Shown here one piece after another: positions 8,637-17,225 of a DNA stretch of 64,000 bases. Source of the DNA: CAXBBB01 sp963793245 (GTDB taxonomy: Bacteria > Bacteroidota > Rhodothermia > Rhodothermales > BA12). Every line of letters starts with the position of its first letter. Within the stretch, counting starts at the first letter, position 1. Location: contig CAWBZG010000001.1 of NCBI GenBank assembly GCA_963793245.1, positions 62,001 through 126,000 on the forward strand, given 5' to 3'. Position numbers and translations under genes: made by a program. Under the pieces are notes generated by a model. The model did not search any database. It had not been told where the DNA came from and saw only the letters and a program-made list of their open reading frames with translations.

Positions 8637-11507
8637 ATGTCCGGTCCCGTACTGATCGCCGTCGCGATGGCGCTGCTGACGCTTTGCATCGGCGCCGTCG
8701 GCGGCTACTACTACTTTCGCGCTCGCTTCTTCGACGACGAGGGCCGCGCCGCCGGTGCTCCTCCACCCGTCGACGCCCACACGCTGACTCATCGCAAAAA
8801 CGCCGAGATTGAATCGGTGGAAGTGCAGGTCGACGCCGTTCGGGACACCCTCGCGGACCATCGCGATGCTCTCAAAACCGCCCTGGGCAGCGAATGGCCC
8901 CGCCTTGATGCCCACCTGCTGCGCCTCGGTGATGCACTCCAACAGGCCGCCGACGCCGCTCACAGCCGCGAAGAAAAGCTCATCCAGACCGAAGCTATCG
9001 TGCGGAGCGAAGACGAACGGGCAACCGAGCGCCGCGCGAAGTATGCTGCCGACCTCACCACTCTCCGCGAGCAGGAAGGCACGCTCACCTCCCGGCGAGC
9101 CGCGTTGCTCAGCGAGCGGACGCGCCTGGAGGCCGCACTCGCCGCACATAAGGCCAAATCCGTCGCTGACCTGGACGCCGTTCAACAGACGCTCGCTCAA
9201 ACGCGGATGCAGGCCGACGCACTCTCTCAGGAGCGCGACCGTCTCACATCGGAACTCGCCACCACACACCTCGCTCTTTCGGACGAGCAGAGGCAGCACG
9301 TAGCGAGGCAGTCCGAATGCGACGGTCTCGCCGCCGATCTGCACCGCGTTCAGGCGCGGCGCGATGCATTGCAGACCGAGTACGACGTGCTCACCGCTAC
9401 GCATGACTCGCTGATTGCCCAGCACGACGTCACCACAATCTCGCTCGACCATACGACCGAAGCGCTCGCCAATCTCACTGCTCAGCACGAGCAACTGACG
9501 GCGCAGCATCACACGCTCGAAACCGCGCTCAGCGACCTCGAAGAGCGGCACGAATCCCAAACGCAGGCGATGGAAACCCAGTCGTCCCGCCTAGCCAAGG
9601 TGGAATCCGAGCGGGATGCGCGCATGGCCGAACTGGAAGCCGCCCGTTCCGAATACCGTGACCTAACCGAGCAGCACGACAGCCTCGCCGACCGCTTCGA
9701 CGCACTCAACGTCGACCACGAGGCCGCCCGCGCACGCCTTGCGACCTTGACGGCGCAGCACGAAACGACGAACCAACAACTCGAGTCGGCACAGCAGAGG
9801 ATTCAGCAACTGGAAGCCGAACGCGATGAGGCGGACGAGCAGTTGGAAGTCGAACGCGCGCGCCTTGCAGAACTGACGACCGAACGCGACGAGGCGCAGA
9901 ACCTGGCAACTGGTTTGGTCGCCGAGCGTGAGGAAGCTGAGCGGCTCCAGAAAGAAACCGAAGCACGCGCGGCCTCCCTTTCCGACGACCTCGACGAGCG
10001 ACTGGCACTCCTACTCAACGCCGAGCGCATGCTGGCCGAGGCCAGAGAGGTCGCCGACGAACACGAACGCACGCTGGCCCAATCCGCCGACGCGCTCGCC
10101 ACGCTTACGACCGAGCGCAACGCCTTGCGCGACGCTTTGGAAGCCGAGCGCCAGGCCGGGCAGGAGCACGCCGCACAGGTCGATGCGCTCAACGATGAGG
10201 TGGACACCCTTCGAGAAACGAGTAGCGAGGCCGCCCGTCGGTTCGAGGTAGAACGTCAGTCGCTCTTGGGCGAAATGGAAACCGCGCGACACGAAGCAGA
10301 GGCTGTCACGGCGGAACGCGACGCTATTCACGAACGAGTCGCCACGCTCCGCAGCGACTTCGCCCAAGCCGAGGCGCGCGCGGACGCACTCCAGATCGCT
10401 GTCGACCGAACAGGCGACACGACCGAAGAAATCGACGCCGTACGAGCCGAGCGCGATACCGCTATCCGCGAACGCGACGCCGCACGAGACGCCTTGAGAA
10501 CCGCCGAGGCTAGCGTGAACGCCCACGGCGACACCGACCAAGCTCTCCAAGACGCCCAAAACGAAGCGACTCGGCTGCGAGACGAACGCGCCGATCTCCA
10601 ATCGCGGATCATGGCTGCGCAAGCCGATGTCGAGGCTGCCCGCGCTCATGCCCAGTCGCTCGAACGCGAAGTCGATGCCCTCCAAGCCATCGCATCTGGC
10701 GCCACGGACGATGTGGACTTCGACAAAGCCCTCGCTGCCGCTCACGCCGAGCGCGACACGCTGGCCGAGCAAGCTGCTAGCCTCCGCAGCCAACTCGCGC
10801 TCGCCCAGGCCGAAGCCGAGGCGACAAGAGAAGCCCTGGATGCCCTCGCTCCCCCCGCCGACACCGATGCGCTGACCCAACGCCTAGCCGACGCGGAAGC
10901 CCAGCGCGACGCCTTGTCCGACCAACTCGACGCGGCTCGGTCCGCACGCGACGCGATCCTCGCCGAACGCGATCACGCCCGCGATGCCCTCGCCGATTTG
11001 GACGGAGAAACCGAACGCGCCCGAGCCGAAGCCAACGCCGCACGCAAAGAACTCGTCTCGCTCCAGGAAGCGTGCGACGAAGCCCGTCGCGCCGCCGACG
11101 CGCGCCGCCAGAGCGTCGAGCAGGAACGGACTGCGCTCCAATCCGAGCGCGACCGTTTAGCCGACGCTATCCAGTCGCAGCAGGAAGAAGCCGACACGCT
11201 CCGCCAGACTCTCGCCGACCTGCGCGGCCAACGCGAACGCGCCGCCGCCGACCTCGCCCAGTCGCAGACACAACGCGACGCACTCGCCAACGACGAGCGC
11301 CAACTCACTGACCTGCGTGCCCAACTCACGGCATACCGCGACCAACTCGCCTCCTACCGCGATGACCTGGCGCGGCGTAGCGAAGCATTGGGAGAACGCG
11401 AGCGCACCGCCGAGGCCAAGCTGCAAGAAGCCCGCGACCTGATGGCACGCGCACCCAAACGTCGCCCCGATCTCCCGACGTTTGCCCCACTTCTCGGCAA
11501 CGACTAG
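8637..11507 (+). CDS. Large membrane-anchored coiled-coil protein
   Basis: A protein of 956 residues with one N-terminal transmembrane helix (VLIAVAMALLTLCIGAVGGYY) followed by almost continuous heptad-like coiled coil. It is rich in Ala, Glu, Arg, Asp, Leu and Gln (repeats such as LAAERD, LTTERDEA, ADALQ). No globular domain is visible, and the C-terminus is short and basic (APKRRPDLPTFAPLLGND). The ATG at 8637 was chosen over a GTG at 8592 because it sits directly before the helix. Composition resembles SMC, intermediate-filament-like or polarity scaffolds, but database similarity to these would be compositional. Function unknown; a structural or scaffolding role is inference. Confidence 0.75.
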   Translation: MSGPVLIAVAMALLTLCIGAVGGYYYFRARFFDDEGRAAGAPPPVDAHTLTHRKNAEIESVEVQVDAVRDTLADHRDALKTALGSEWPRLDAHLLRLGDALQQAADAAHSREEKLIQTEAIVRSEDERATERRAKYAADLTTLREQEGTLTSRRAALLSERTRLEAALAAHKAKSVADLDAVQQTLAQTRMQADALSQERDRLTSELATTHLALSDEQRQHVARQSECDGLAADLHRVQARRDALQTEYDVLTATHDSLIAQHDVTTISLDHTTEALANLTAQHEQLTAQHHTLETALSDLEERHESQTQAMETQSSRLAKVESERDARMAELEAARSEYRDLTEQHDSLADRFDALNVDHEAARARLATLTAQHETTNQQLESAQQRIQQLEAERDEADEQLEVERARLAELTTERDEAQNLATGLVAEREEAERLQKETEARAASLSDDLDERLALLLNAERMLAEAREVADEHERTLAQSADALATLTTERNALRDALEAERQAGQEHAAQVDALNDEVDTLRETSSEAARRFEVERQSLLGEMETARHEAEAVTAERDAIHERVATLRSDFAQAEARADALQIAVDRTGDTTEEIDAVRAERDTAIRERDAARDALRTAEASVNAHGDTDQALQDAQNEATRLRDERADLQSRIMAAQADVEAARAHAQSLEREVDALQAIASGATDDVDFDKALAAAHAERDTLAEQAASLRSQLALAQAEAEATREALDALAPPADTDALTQRLADAEAQRDALSDQLDAARSARDAILAERDHARDALADLDGETERARAEANAARKELVSLQEACDEARRAADARRQSVEQERTALQSERDRLADAIQSQQEEADTLRQTLADLRGQRERAAADLAQSQTQRDALANDERQLTDLRAQLTAYRDQLASYRDDLARRSEALGERERTAEAKLQEARDLMARAPKRRPDLPTFAPLLGND

Positions 11508-11523
11508 CGCTGATCGTGCTCGA

Positions 11524-12834
11524 CTAGGCGATGCGCTCCACGATGAGCGACGGCACGTCCGGTGCAGCATCTCCCACCTCGACCGACGCACGTAGCGCCT
11601 TGGTGAACGCGTCCGCCTCGGTCATGCGCGAGTAGAGCGTCGCCAGCGGCTGACCGGCCTCTACGTGCTCGCCGACGCGTGCGTGCAGCACGACACCCGC
11701 CAACGGGTCGACGTCGTCTTCCTTGGCCCTGCGCCCGGCTCCCAGCGCAACCGTCAGATCGCCGATCTTGCGCGCGTCGATGTCGGTGACGATGCCTGAG
11801 CGTTCGGCCTCGACGACGATCGAAGGCGATTGGGCCTGCCGCACGTCGGGATCTTCGAGCGTACGCACGTCGCCGCCCTGCACTTCGACCAATTGGACGA
11901 ATTTGTCCCACGCCCGGCCATCCGCCAGTGCTGCACGGGCCTGTTCGGTCCCCTGCTCGACCGAATCGGCGACGCCGCCCATCCGCAGCATCTCGGCGGC
12001 CAGCGCGATAGTGATTTCGACGACATCGTTGGCTCCGTCCGTCTCGCCTTTCAAACACCGGATCGTTTCGGCGACTTCGGGCCAGTTGCCCGCCGCGCGT
12101 CCCAGCGGCTCGTCCATCCGCGTCAGCAGAGCGGTCGTTTCGACCCCATGCCGCGTGCCGATGGCGACCATCGTCTGGGCCAGTTCGCGCGCGCGTTCGG
12201 GTGTTTTCATAAACGCGCCGCGCCCGACTTTCACGTCGAGCACCAGGGCGTCGAGACCTGCCGCCATCTTTTTCGACATGATCGAAGCGGCGATCAGAGG
12301 AATCGACTCGACCGTCGCCGTTACGTCGCGCAGGGCGTAGAGCTTGCGATCAGCCGGGGCGATCTCGGCGGTCTGGCCGATCATGACGACGCCCAGATCG
12401 GCGAGTTGGCTGCGGTAGCGATCCAGGCCCAGACCTGTCGTGAAGCCGGGAATGGATTCGAGCTTGTCGAGCGTTCCGCCCGTGTGACCCAACCCACGCC
12501 CCGAGATCATCGGAACGCCGACGCCACACGCCGCCACGAGAGGAGCCAGCAGCAGCGAGATCTTGTCGCCGACACCGCCCGTCGAGTGCTTGTCGACTTT
12601 GCGCCCCGCCACGTCCGACAGGTCGACGACCGTTCCCGAGTGCAGCATCACGTCGACCAATGCCGATGCTTCGTCGGGCGTCAGGCCGCGCAGGTAGACT
12701 GCCATCAGCCACGCGCTCATCTGATAGTCTGGCACGTCCCCACGCGTGTAGGCGAGCACAAAGTCGCGCAATTCGTCCGGGTCGAGCGGCAAGCCGTCAC
12801 GGGTTCGGGCGATAAGGGCAGCAGGGGCGAGCAT
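11524..12834 (-). CDS. Pyrimidine-nucleoside (thymidine) phosphorylase
   Basis: Cytoplasmic nucleoside-salvage enzyme that cleaves thymidine, deoxyuridine or uridine with phosphate to base and (deoxy)ribose-1-phosphate. It has 436 residues. The family signature region is present: the phosphate-binding KHSTGGVGDKISL (about 83-95) and the loop SGRGLGHTGGTLDKLESIPG (about 112-131), then KMAAGLDALVLDVKVGRGAF. The C-terminal barrel-sandwich domain found in class II phosphorylases is present (HARVGEHVEAGQPLATLYS). I cannot separate deoA from pdp specificity from sequence alone. It lies downstream of rpmE with a terminator between them, so it likely has its own promoter. Confidence 0.92.
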   Translation of the reverse strand: MLAPAALIARTRDGLPLDPDELRDFVLAYTRGDVPDYQMSAWLMAVYLRGLTPDEASALVDVMLHSGTVVDLSDVAGRKVDKHSTGGVGDKISLLLAPLVAACGVGVPMISGRGLGHTGGTLDKLESIPGFTTGLGLDRYRSQLADLGVVMIGQTAEIAPADRKLYALRDVTATVESIPLIAASIMSKKMAAGLDALVLDVKVGRGAFMKTPERARELAQTMVAIGTRHGVETTALLTRMDEPLGRAAGNWPEVAETIRCLKGETDGANDVVEITIALAAEMLRMGGVADSVEQGTEQARAALADGRAWDKFVQLVEVQGGDVRTLEDPDVRQAQSPSIVVEAERSGIVTDIDARKIGDLTVALGAGRRAKEDDVDPLAGVVLHARVGEHVEAGQPLATLYSRMTEADAFTKALRASVEVGDAAPDVPSLIVERIA

Positions 12835-12851
12835 GGCAGGTGGGTCAGATG

Positions 12852-12892
12852 AAAAGCAAAAACCCTCGCCGGGCGCAGGGCCGGACGAGGGT
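12852..12892 (-). terminator. Rho-independent terminator of rpmE
   Basis: Read on the minus strand, a GC-rich hairpin (stem ACCCTCG/CGAGGGT extended by CCGG/CCGG) is followed by TTTTTGCTTTTC. It lies 23 bases beyond the rpmE stop and before the phosphorylase start, so it should end the rpmE transcript. Confidence 0.88.
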
Positions 12893-12914
12893 CGAAAGGT
12901 ACGGGAGGGGCTGT

Positions 12915-13169
<255 letters not shown>

Positions 13170-13442
13170 AGCCGAAAGCGGTTAAGTGGAATTGTCAGTA
13201 TGCGCGCTACGTGAGCGCAGAAGAGCCTATGAAGCTACGATCCGGCACAGAACCGTCCAACTCATTGGCGTAACCTTCACTGCACTTCAAATCGAAGGCG
13301 GCATCCCGTACGATAGGTCTGTAGGTACGCGGCGTGTGTGAGCTTCACGCCCAAAAAGTCCCACCGTCCGGGGGTGACGGTGGGACTCTAGGTGGGCAGG
13401 TCGGGGAAGTGGCCTGCCCGTAGCGTCGAAGACGGCTGAGCG
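13170..13442. other. Intergenic region between ftsZ and rpmE
   Basis: It contains the ftsZ terminator (13353-13387) and presumably the rpmE promoter (13170-13300). No open reading frame or RNA gene that I can support is present. Confidence 0.5.
13353..13387 (-). terminator. Rho-independent terminator ending the dcw operon after ftsZ
   Basis: A perfect 12-bp stem, AGTCCCACCGTC/GACGGTGGGACT, has a 7-base loop and is followed on the minus strand by TTTTGGGC. It lies 56 bases beyond the ftsZ stop and is the first strong terminator after mraZ, so it marks the end of the 13-gene operon. Confidence 0.92.
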
Positions 13443-14858
13443 TCAGTCGTATTGGCGGCGCAAAAACGTCGGCTCGTCGGTGTCGGGGCGCTTGGACGAG
13501 GGGCGGTTGCTCTCGATAGCCGACGTGTCCAGGCGGACGCGCTTGACGACTTTCGGACGCGGCGCCTCGTCTGCTGCCTCTCCGTCTTCCATCATCTGGC
13601 GACGCACGAACGCGGGCTGGTCGAGCGCGCGCACGTTTTCCTCGCCTTTGTACAGGCGCGGCGCGTGGTCGCTGGGCTGCGAGCGGGTCAGGCGCTTGGG
13701 CAGTTCCGGCTCGGCTTCGACCTCCGGCTCCGGTTCGACGGCGGGCGGCGCGGCCTTAGCGACCGGCTGTGGCGTCGGCGCCAGATCCTCGACTTTGCGG
13801 TCGAAGCCCGTCGCGATGACCGTCACACGCAGCGTATCGCCCATCTCTTCGTTGAACACCAGGCCCCAGATCATCTCGACCTCGGGTCCGGCGGCTTCGT
13901 TGATCAGGTCGGCAGCTTTGGTCGACTCGGCCAAGCCGATGTCGCTCGAACCGGTGATGTTGACGATGACGTTGCGCGCGCCCTTAATCGACAGGCCGTC
14001 GAAGAGCGGCGAGGTAATCGCTTTCTGCGCGGCGATCTCGGCGCGGTCCTCGCCCTTGGCCTCGCCCGATCCCATCAGCGAGAGTCCGCCGTCCTGGATC
14101 GTCGTTCGCACGTCGGCGAAGTCGAGGTTGACGAGTCCGTGCTCGGTAATCAAGTCGGCGATGCCGCGCGTGGCTTTGTAGAGCACATCGTCGGCCATGC
14201 CGAACGCCTGCTTGACCGTCAGCTTCTGGGCGACATCGTTGAGGCGCTCGTTAGGAATGACGACGAGCGTGTCGACGTTGGCAGCCAGCGCTGCGATGCC
14301 TTGCTCACAGCTCACGTGGCGGCGCTTGCCCTCGAACGAGAACGGACGCGTGACGACGCCGACCGTCAGCACGCCTTTCTTGCGCGCGATGTGCGCAACG
14401 GTGGGTGCGCCGCCCGTACCCGTTCCGCCGCCCATGCCTGCCGTAATGAAGACCATGTCGTAGCCGTCGAGCAGCTTTTCGATCTCGCCCCGGCACTCCT
14501 CGACCGCTTCGGCGCCGACCTGGGGACGCGCTCCGGCGCCCAGCCCTTTGGTGAGTGCACGCCCGGCCTGGATCTTGACCGGCGCGTGGTTGAACGCCAG
14601 CGCTTGCTGGTCCGTGTTGATGACGATGAAGTCGACGCCCGAGATGCCTTTCTCGATCATGTTGTTGACCGCATTTCCGCCGCCTCCGCCGACGCCGATC
14701 ACGGCCATGCGCGCGGCCATCGGCTCGTCCTCGACGAACTCGAAGCGGCTGCTGATCGAAGTGCTCGGCGTGGCGGACACGTTAGAGGTGAGGCTGGCCG
14801 GAGCCGCGCGGTTGGTGGTGGGCAGGTCGTAGCCCGAGTTGAGTTTGGTAATATCCAT
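13443..14858 (-). CDS. ftsZ: Cell division GTPase FtsZ
   Basis: Tubulin homologue that forms the Z ring, 471 residues. The GTP-binding glycine loop GMGGGTGTGG lies at 141-150 and IGVGGGGGNAV near 54. The start at 14858 (MDITKLNSGY) gives about 45 residues before the conserved core, longer than usual. After the globular domain comes a long linker rich in Pro and Glu. Two copies of the C-terminal docking motif are present: DQPAFVRRQ near residue 412 and DEPTFLRRQYD at the very end. An open frame runs further upstream into ftsA, but it lacks family similarity. It is the last gene of the dcw operon; the gap to ftsA is 91 bases. Confidence 0.97.
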   Translation of the reverse strand: MDITKLNSGYDLPTTNRAAPASLTSNVSATPSTSISSRFEFVEDEPMAARMAVIGVGGGGGNAVNNMIEKGISGVDFIVINTDQQALAFNHAPVKIQAGRALTKGLGAGARPQVGAEAVEECRGEIEKLLDGYDMVFITAGMGGGTGTGGAPTVAHIARKKGVLTVGVVTRPFSFEGKRRHVSCEQGIAALAANVDTLVVIPNERLNDVAQKLTVKQAFGMADDVLYKATRGIADLITEHGLVNLDFADVRTTIQDGGLSLMGSGEAKGEDRAEIAAQKAITSPLFDGLSIKGARNVIVNITGSSDIGLAESTKAADLINEAAGPEVEMIWGLVFNEEMGDTLRVTVIATGFDRKVEDLAPTPQPVAKAAPPAVEPEPEVEAEPELPKRLTRSQPSDHAPRLYKGEENVRALDQPAFVRRQMMEDGEAADEAPRPKVVKRVRLDTSAIESNRPSSKRPDTDEPTFLRRQYD

Positions 14859-14949
14859 GGTTTCCCCCGATGGTGAGTGATGTGGCTTGATTGGAAAAAA
14901 GAAGAGGGCCGCGTGGTCGGCGTCTCGAATTATGGGATAGAGTTGCGTC

Positions 14950-16227
14950 TCAGAGTTCGTCGAAGAAGCGTTTGACGGATGAGAACAGACTGCTCGACTC
15001 CTTGGAAGCAGGCGGCTGGATGGGAGGCGCGTTCGTCGGACGGATGCCCATCGCGTCGCTGCCGACGGCGCCGCCGATGACTTCGGGACGGATGCCGTAG
15101 AGCACCAGCCCGACCGAGGTCGCAAACTTGGGGTCGTCGACCTGATCGTAGAGCGCGCCTTCTAGCCCGATGGGGCGTCCGATGCGCGTTTCGACGCCCA
15201 AGATGTCGGCGGCGAGTTCGGCGGTTCCGGGAATCAGCGCGCCGCCGCCCGACAGCACGACGCCGCCCGACAGGTGCTGCCCGTAGTTGGTGCGCCGGAT
15301 CTCGACGGCGGCAAACTCCAGAATCTCCTCCATGCGCGGCTGCACGATCTGCGCCAGCACGCTGCGCCCGACGGCTTTTTCGGGCCGCCCGCCGATGCCG
15401 GGAATAGTGATCTCCTCGTTCTCGTCCGCCATGTCGACGAGCGTCACGCCGAACTGCTGCTTGAGCGCTTCGGCCTGCTCGCGCATCACGCCCAGTCCGC
15501 GGCGGATGTCGTCGGTGACTTTGTTGCCCGCGATCGCGATGACGGCGGTGTGGCGGATGGTGTTCTCCTCGAAGACAGCGATGTCGGTCGTGCCGCCGCC
15601 GATGTCGATCAGCGCGACGCCGATCTCTTTCTCGTCGGGATGCAGGACGGCGTAGCTGGAGGCGAGCGGTTCGAGCACGATGTCGGCGACTTCGTAGCCT
15701 GCCTTCTCGATGCACCGGTGGATATTGCGCGTCGCGCTGACCAGCCCGGTAATGATGTGGACTTTGGCCTCCAGCCGCTTGCCGCTCATACCGACCGGGT
15801 CGAACACGCCGTCCTGCCCGTCGACGACGAACTCCTGCGGGATGACGTGCAGAATCGTCCGGTCAGATGGCACGTCGACCTGGCGCGTGTCTTCGAGCAG
15901 GCGCTGAACGTCGGCTTCGGTGATCTCGCCCGAGCGGTTGTTGATCGTGATGATGCCCCGGCTCTGGCGGCTCTCGATGTGATCGCCCGCGATGCCGACG
16001 ATCACGCGCTTGACCTCGACGCCCGCCATCCGCTCGGCCTCGTTGACCGCTTGCTGGACGGCAAAAACCGTTTTGTCGATGTTGACGACGACGCCTCGGT
16101 TGAGGCCGTCGCTGGGCGCCATGCCGACGCCGAGCACCTGAACGTCTCCCCCCGAGACGTGCGACGCGACGATCGCACACACCTTGGTGGTGCCGATGTC
16201 TACGCCGACGACGATGCGTTCGCTCAT
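14950..16227 (-). CDS. ftsA: Cell division protein FtsA
   Basis: Actin-fold ATPase that tethers FtsZ to the membrane and recruits late divisome proteins, 425 residues. Visible motifs: VVGVDIGTTKVCAIV (phosphate 1), the SHS2/1C insert region (about 85-165), VALIDIGGGTTDIAVF (phosphate 2, about 204) and SGGVVLSGGGALIPG (adenosine). The C-terminus ends in the amphipathic membrane-targeting helix SLFSSVKRFFDEL after a Pro-rich linker. It lies directly upstream of ftsZ, as in most bacteria. A 266-base gap with a palindromic repeat separates it from ftsQ. Confidence 0.97.
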   Translation of the reverse strand: MSERIVVGVDIGTTKVCAIVASHVSGGDVQVLGVGMAPSDGLNRGVVVNIDKTVFAVQQAVNEAERMAGVEVKRVIVGIAGDHIESRQSRGIITINNRSGEITEADVQRLLEDTRQVDVPSDRTILHVIPQEFVVDGQDGVFDPVGMSGKRLEAKVHIITGLVSATRNIHRCIEKAGYEVADIVLEPLASSYAVLHPDEKEIGVALIDIGGGTTDIAVFEENTIRHTAVIAIAGNKVTDDIRRGLGVMREQAEALKQQFGVTLVDMADENEEITIPGIGGRPEKAVGRSVLAQIVQPRMEEILEFAAVEIRRTNYGQHLSGGVVLSGGGALIPGTAELAADILGVETRIGRPIGLEGALYDQVDDPKFATSVGLVLYGIRPEVIGGAVGSDAMGIRPTNAPPIQPPASKESSSLFSSVKRFFDEL

Positions 16228-16378
16228 AATGATGTGGATGTGTGGGGCCTCGTGGCCCAGTTGTGGCTGACAGACGTTGCTCTCTTCCCCGAAAGCGCGG
16301 CCTGCCTGTAGGACGGATCAGGCGATCCGGTAAGAGTGGTGGTGAGGAAATGCGAGAGCCAGGGCGCGATCCTCTCGG

Positions 16379-16468
16379 CTGTCATTGCGAGGAGCGGAGC
16401 GACGTGGCAATCTCCGTGCTCGCAGCAGACGCTGGGGATTGCCACGGCCTGCGGCCTCGCGATGACAG
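16379..16468. repeat. REP-like palindromic repeat between ftsQ and ftsA
   Basis: Two imperfect inverted arms of about 34 bases face each other. The left arm starts CTGTCATTGCGAGGAGCGGA. The right arm, read in reverse complement, starts CTGTCATCGCGAGG and continues to GTGGCAATCCC. This belongs to a dispersed repeat type known from many bacterial genomes (translated as CHCEERSDVAIS). A related element is at 21015-21147. It lies inside the dcw operon and would fold as a long hairpin in the mRNA. Confidence 0.85.
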
Positions 16469-16493
16469 TTGGAAAGGAGTGAGGCGGGCCGGT

Positions 16494-17225
16494 TCATGCG
16501 TCGCCTCCTGTCGTGATGAGTTGTCCGTCGAAGCGCAGGTCGACCGTCGTCACGTCGCGCGTGGGATGCGTGAGCAGCGACTGGTGCCAGAAGGCGTCCA
16601 AAGCGGCGATCTTGCGGGCAAAGGAGTGATCGCCCAAGCGCACGCGCAGGCTGCGGCCGTTGGGCGTGGCAGGCGTCCAGGCGTCGATTCCGCCCTTTGT
16701 GACGACGAACTCGGCGGCAAGTGTGGCCTGTTCTTCGTCCATTGCGGCGAGGTCGGCGAGCAGCGTGCGCAGAGCAGCCGAGGCGACCGGACGCGTCGGG
16801 TGCGACGGAGTCTGGGCGCCGCGCACGAGCGGGACGTAGAAGACGGCGGCATCGGTCGCGGGCATCGCGTAGCCGCGCGCGTCGAGGTAGAAAGCGGCGT
16901 CGCCGTTCCGGTCGAGGGCGAGGGCGACGGGCGTGCGCTCCGTCACCCGAATGCGCAGCGTACCGTCGGGCATCCGCATCACGTTGGCGCTCGCCACCCA
17001 CGGATGACGGCGGACGCGGTCGGCGACCAGTCCGGCATCGACTTCGTGCATCGCCATCGACGTGTCGACGCCAGCCAGCCGCAGCAGCTGATCCGTATCG
17101 GCGTGCTGAGCATCGACGACCGAAATGCGCTCGACGGGAAGCACGTAGCCGTACCACGCTGCGCCGCCAGCGACGAGCAGCGCCAGCACGACGGCGACGA
17201 TCCACTTGACTGGAATCCGAATCAT
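16494..17225 (-). CDS. ftsQ: Cell division protein FtsQ/DivIB
   Basis: Bitopic divisome protein, about 243 residues from the ATG at 17225 (MIRIPVKWIV). It has one N-terminal transmembrane helix, a POTRA-like region with ISVVDAQHADTDQLLRLAG and HPWVASANVMRMPDGTLRIR, then V-ERTPVAL (FtsQ signature), and a beta domain. This start overlaps the murC stop as ATGA, which decides it over an upstream in-frame ATG at 17276. FtsQ links FtsL/FtsB to the early ring. The sequence is diverged but position and topology fit well. Confidence 0.9.
   Translation of the reverse strand: MIRIPVKWIVAVVLALLVAGGAAWYGYVLPVERISVVDAQHADTDQLLRLAGVDTSMAMHEVDAGLVADRVRRHPWVASANVMRMPDGTLRIRVTERTPVALALDRNGDAAFYLDARGYAMPATDAAVFYVPLVRGAQTPSHPTRPVASAALRTLLADLAAMDEEQATLAAEFVVTKGGIDAWTPATPNGRSLRVRLGDHSFARKIAALDAFWHQSLLTHPTRDVTTVDLRFDGQLITTGGDA

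Noticed and set aside
8163..9560. 465-codon minus-strand frame over the coiled-coil gene
   Set aside because: Low-complexity product that overlaps two plus-strand genes with much better coding character.
13452..14876. 474-codon open frame on the plus strand antisense to ftsZ
   Set aside because: It mirrors the codon periodicity of ftsZ in a GC-rich gene and has an Arg/Gly/Val-rich composition with no family signature.
14859..15125. N-terminal extension of FtsZ into ftsA
   Set aside because: No similarity to FtsZ and it would overlap the end of ftsA; the ATG at 14858 gives a complete protein.
15274..16311. 345-codon plus-strand frame antisense to ftsA
   Set aside because: Shadow of ftsA with Asp/His/Arg-rich composition typical of antisense frames.
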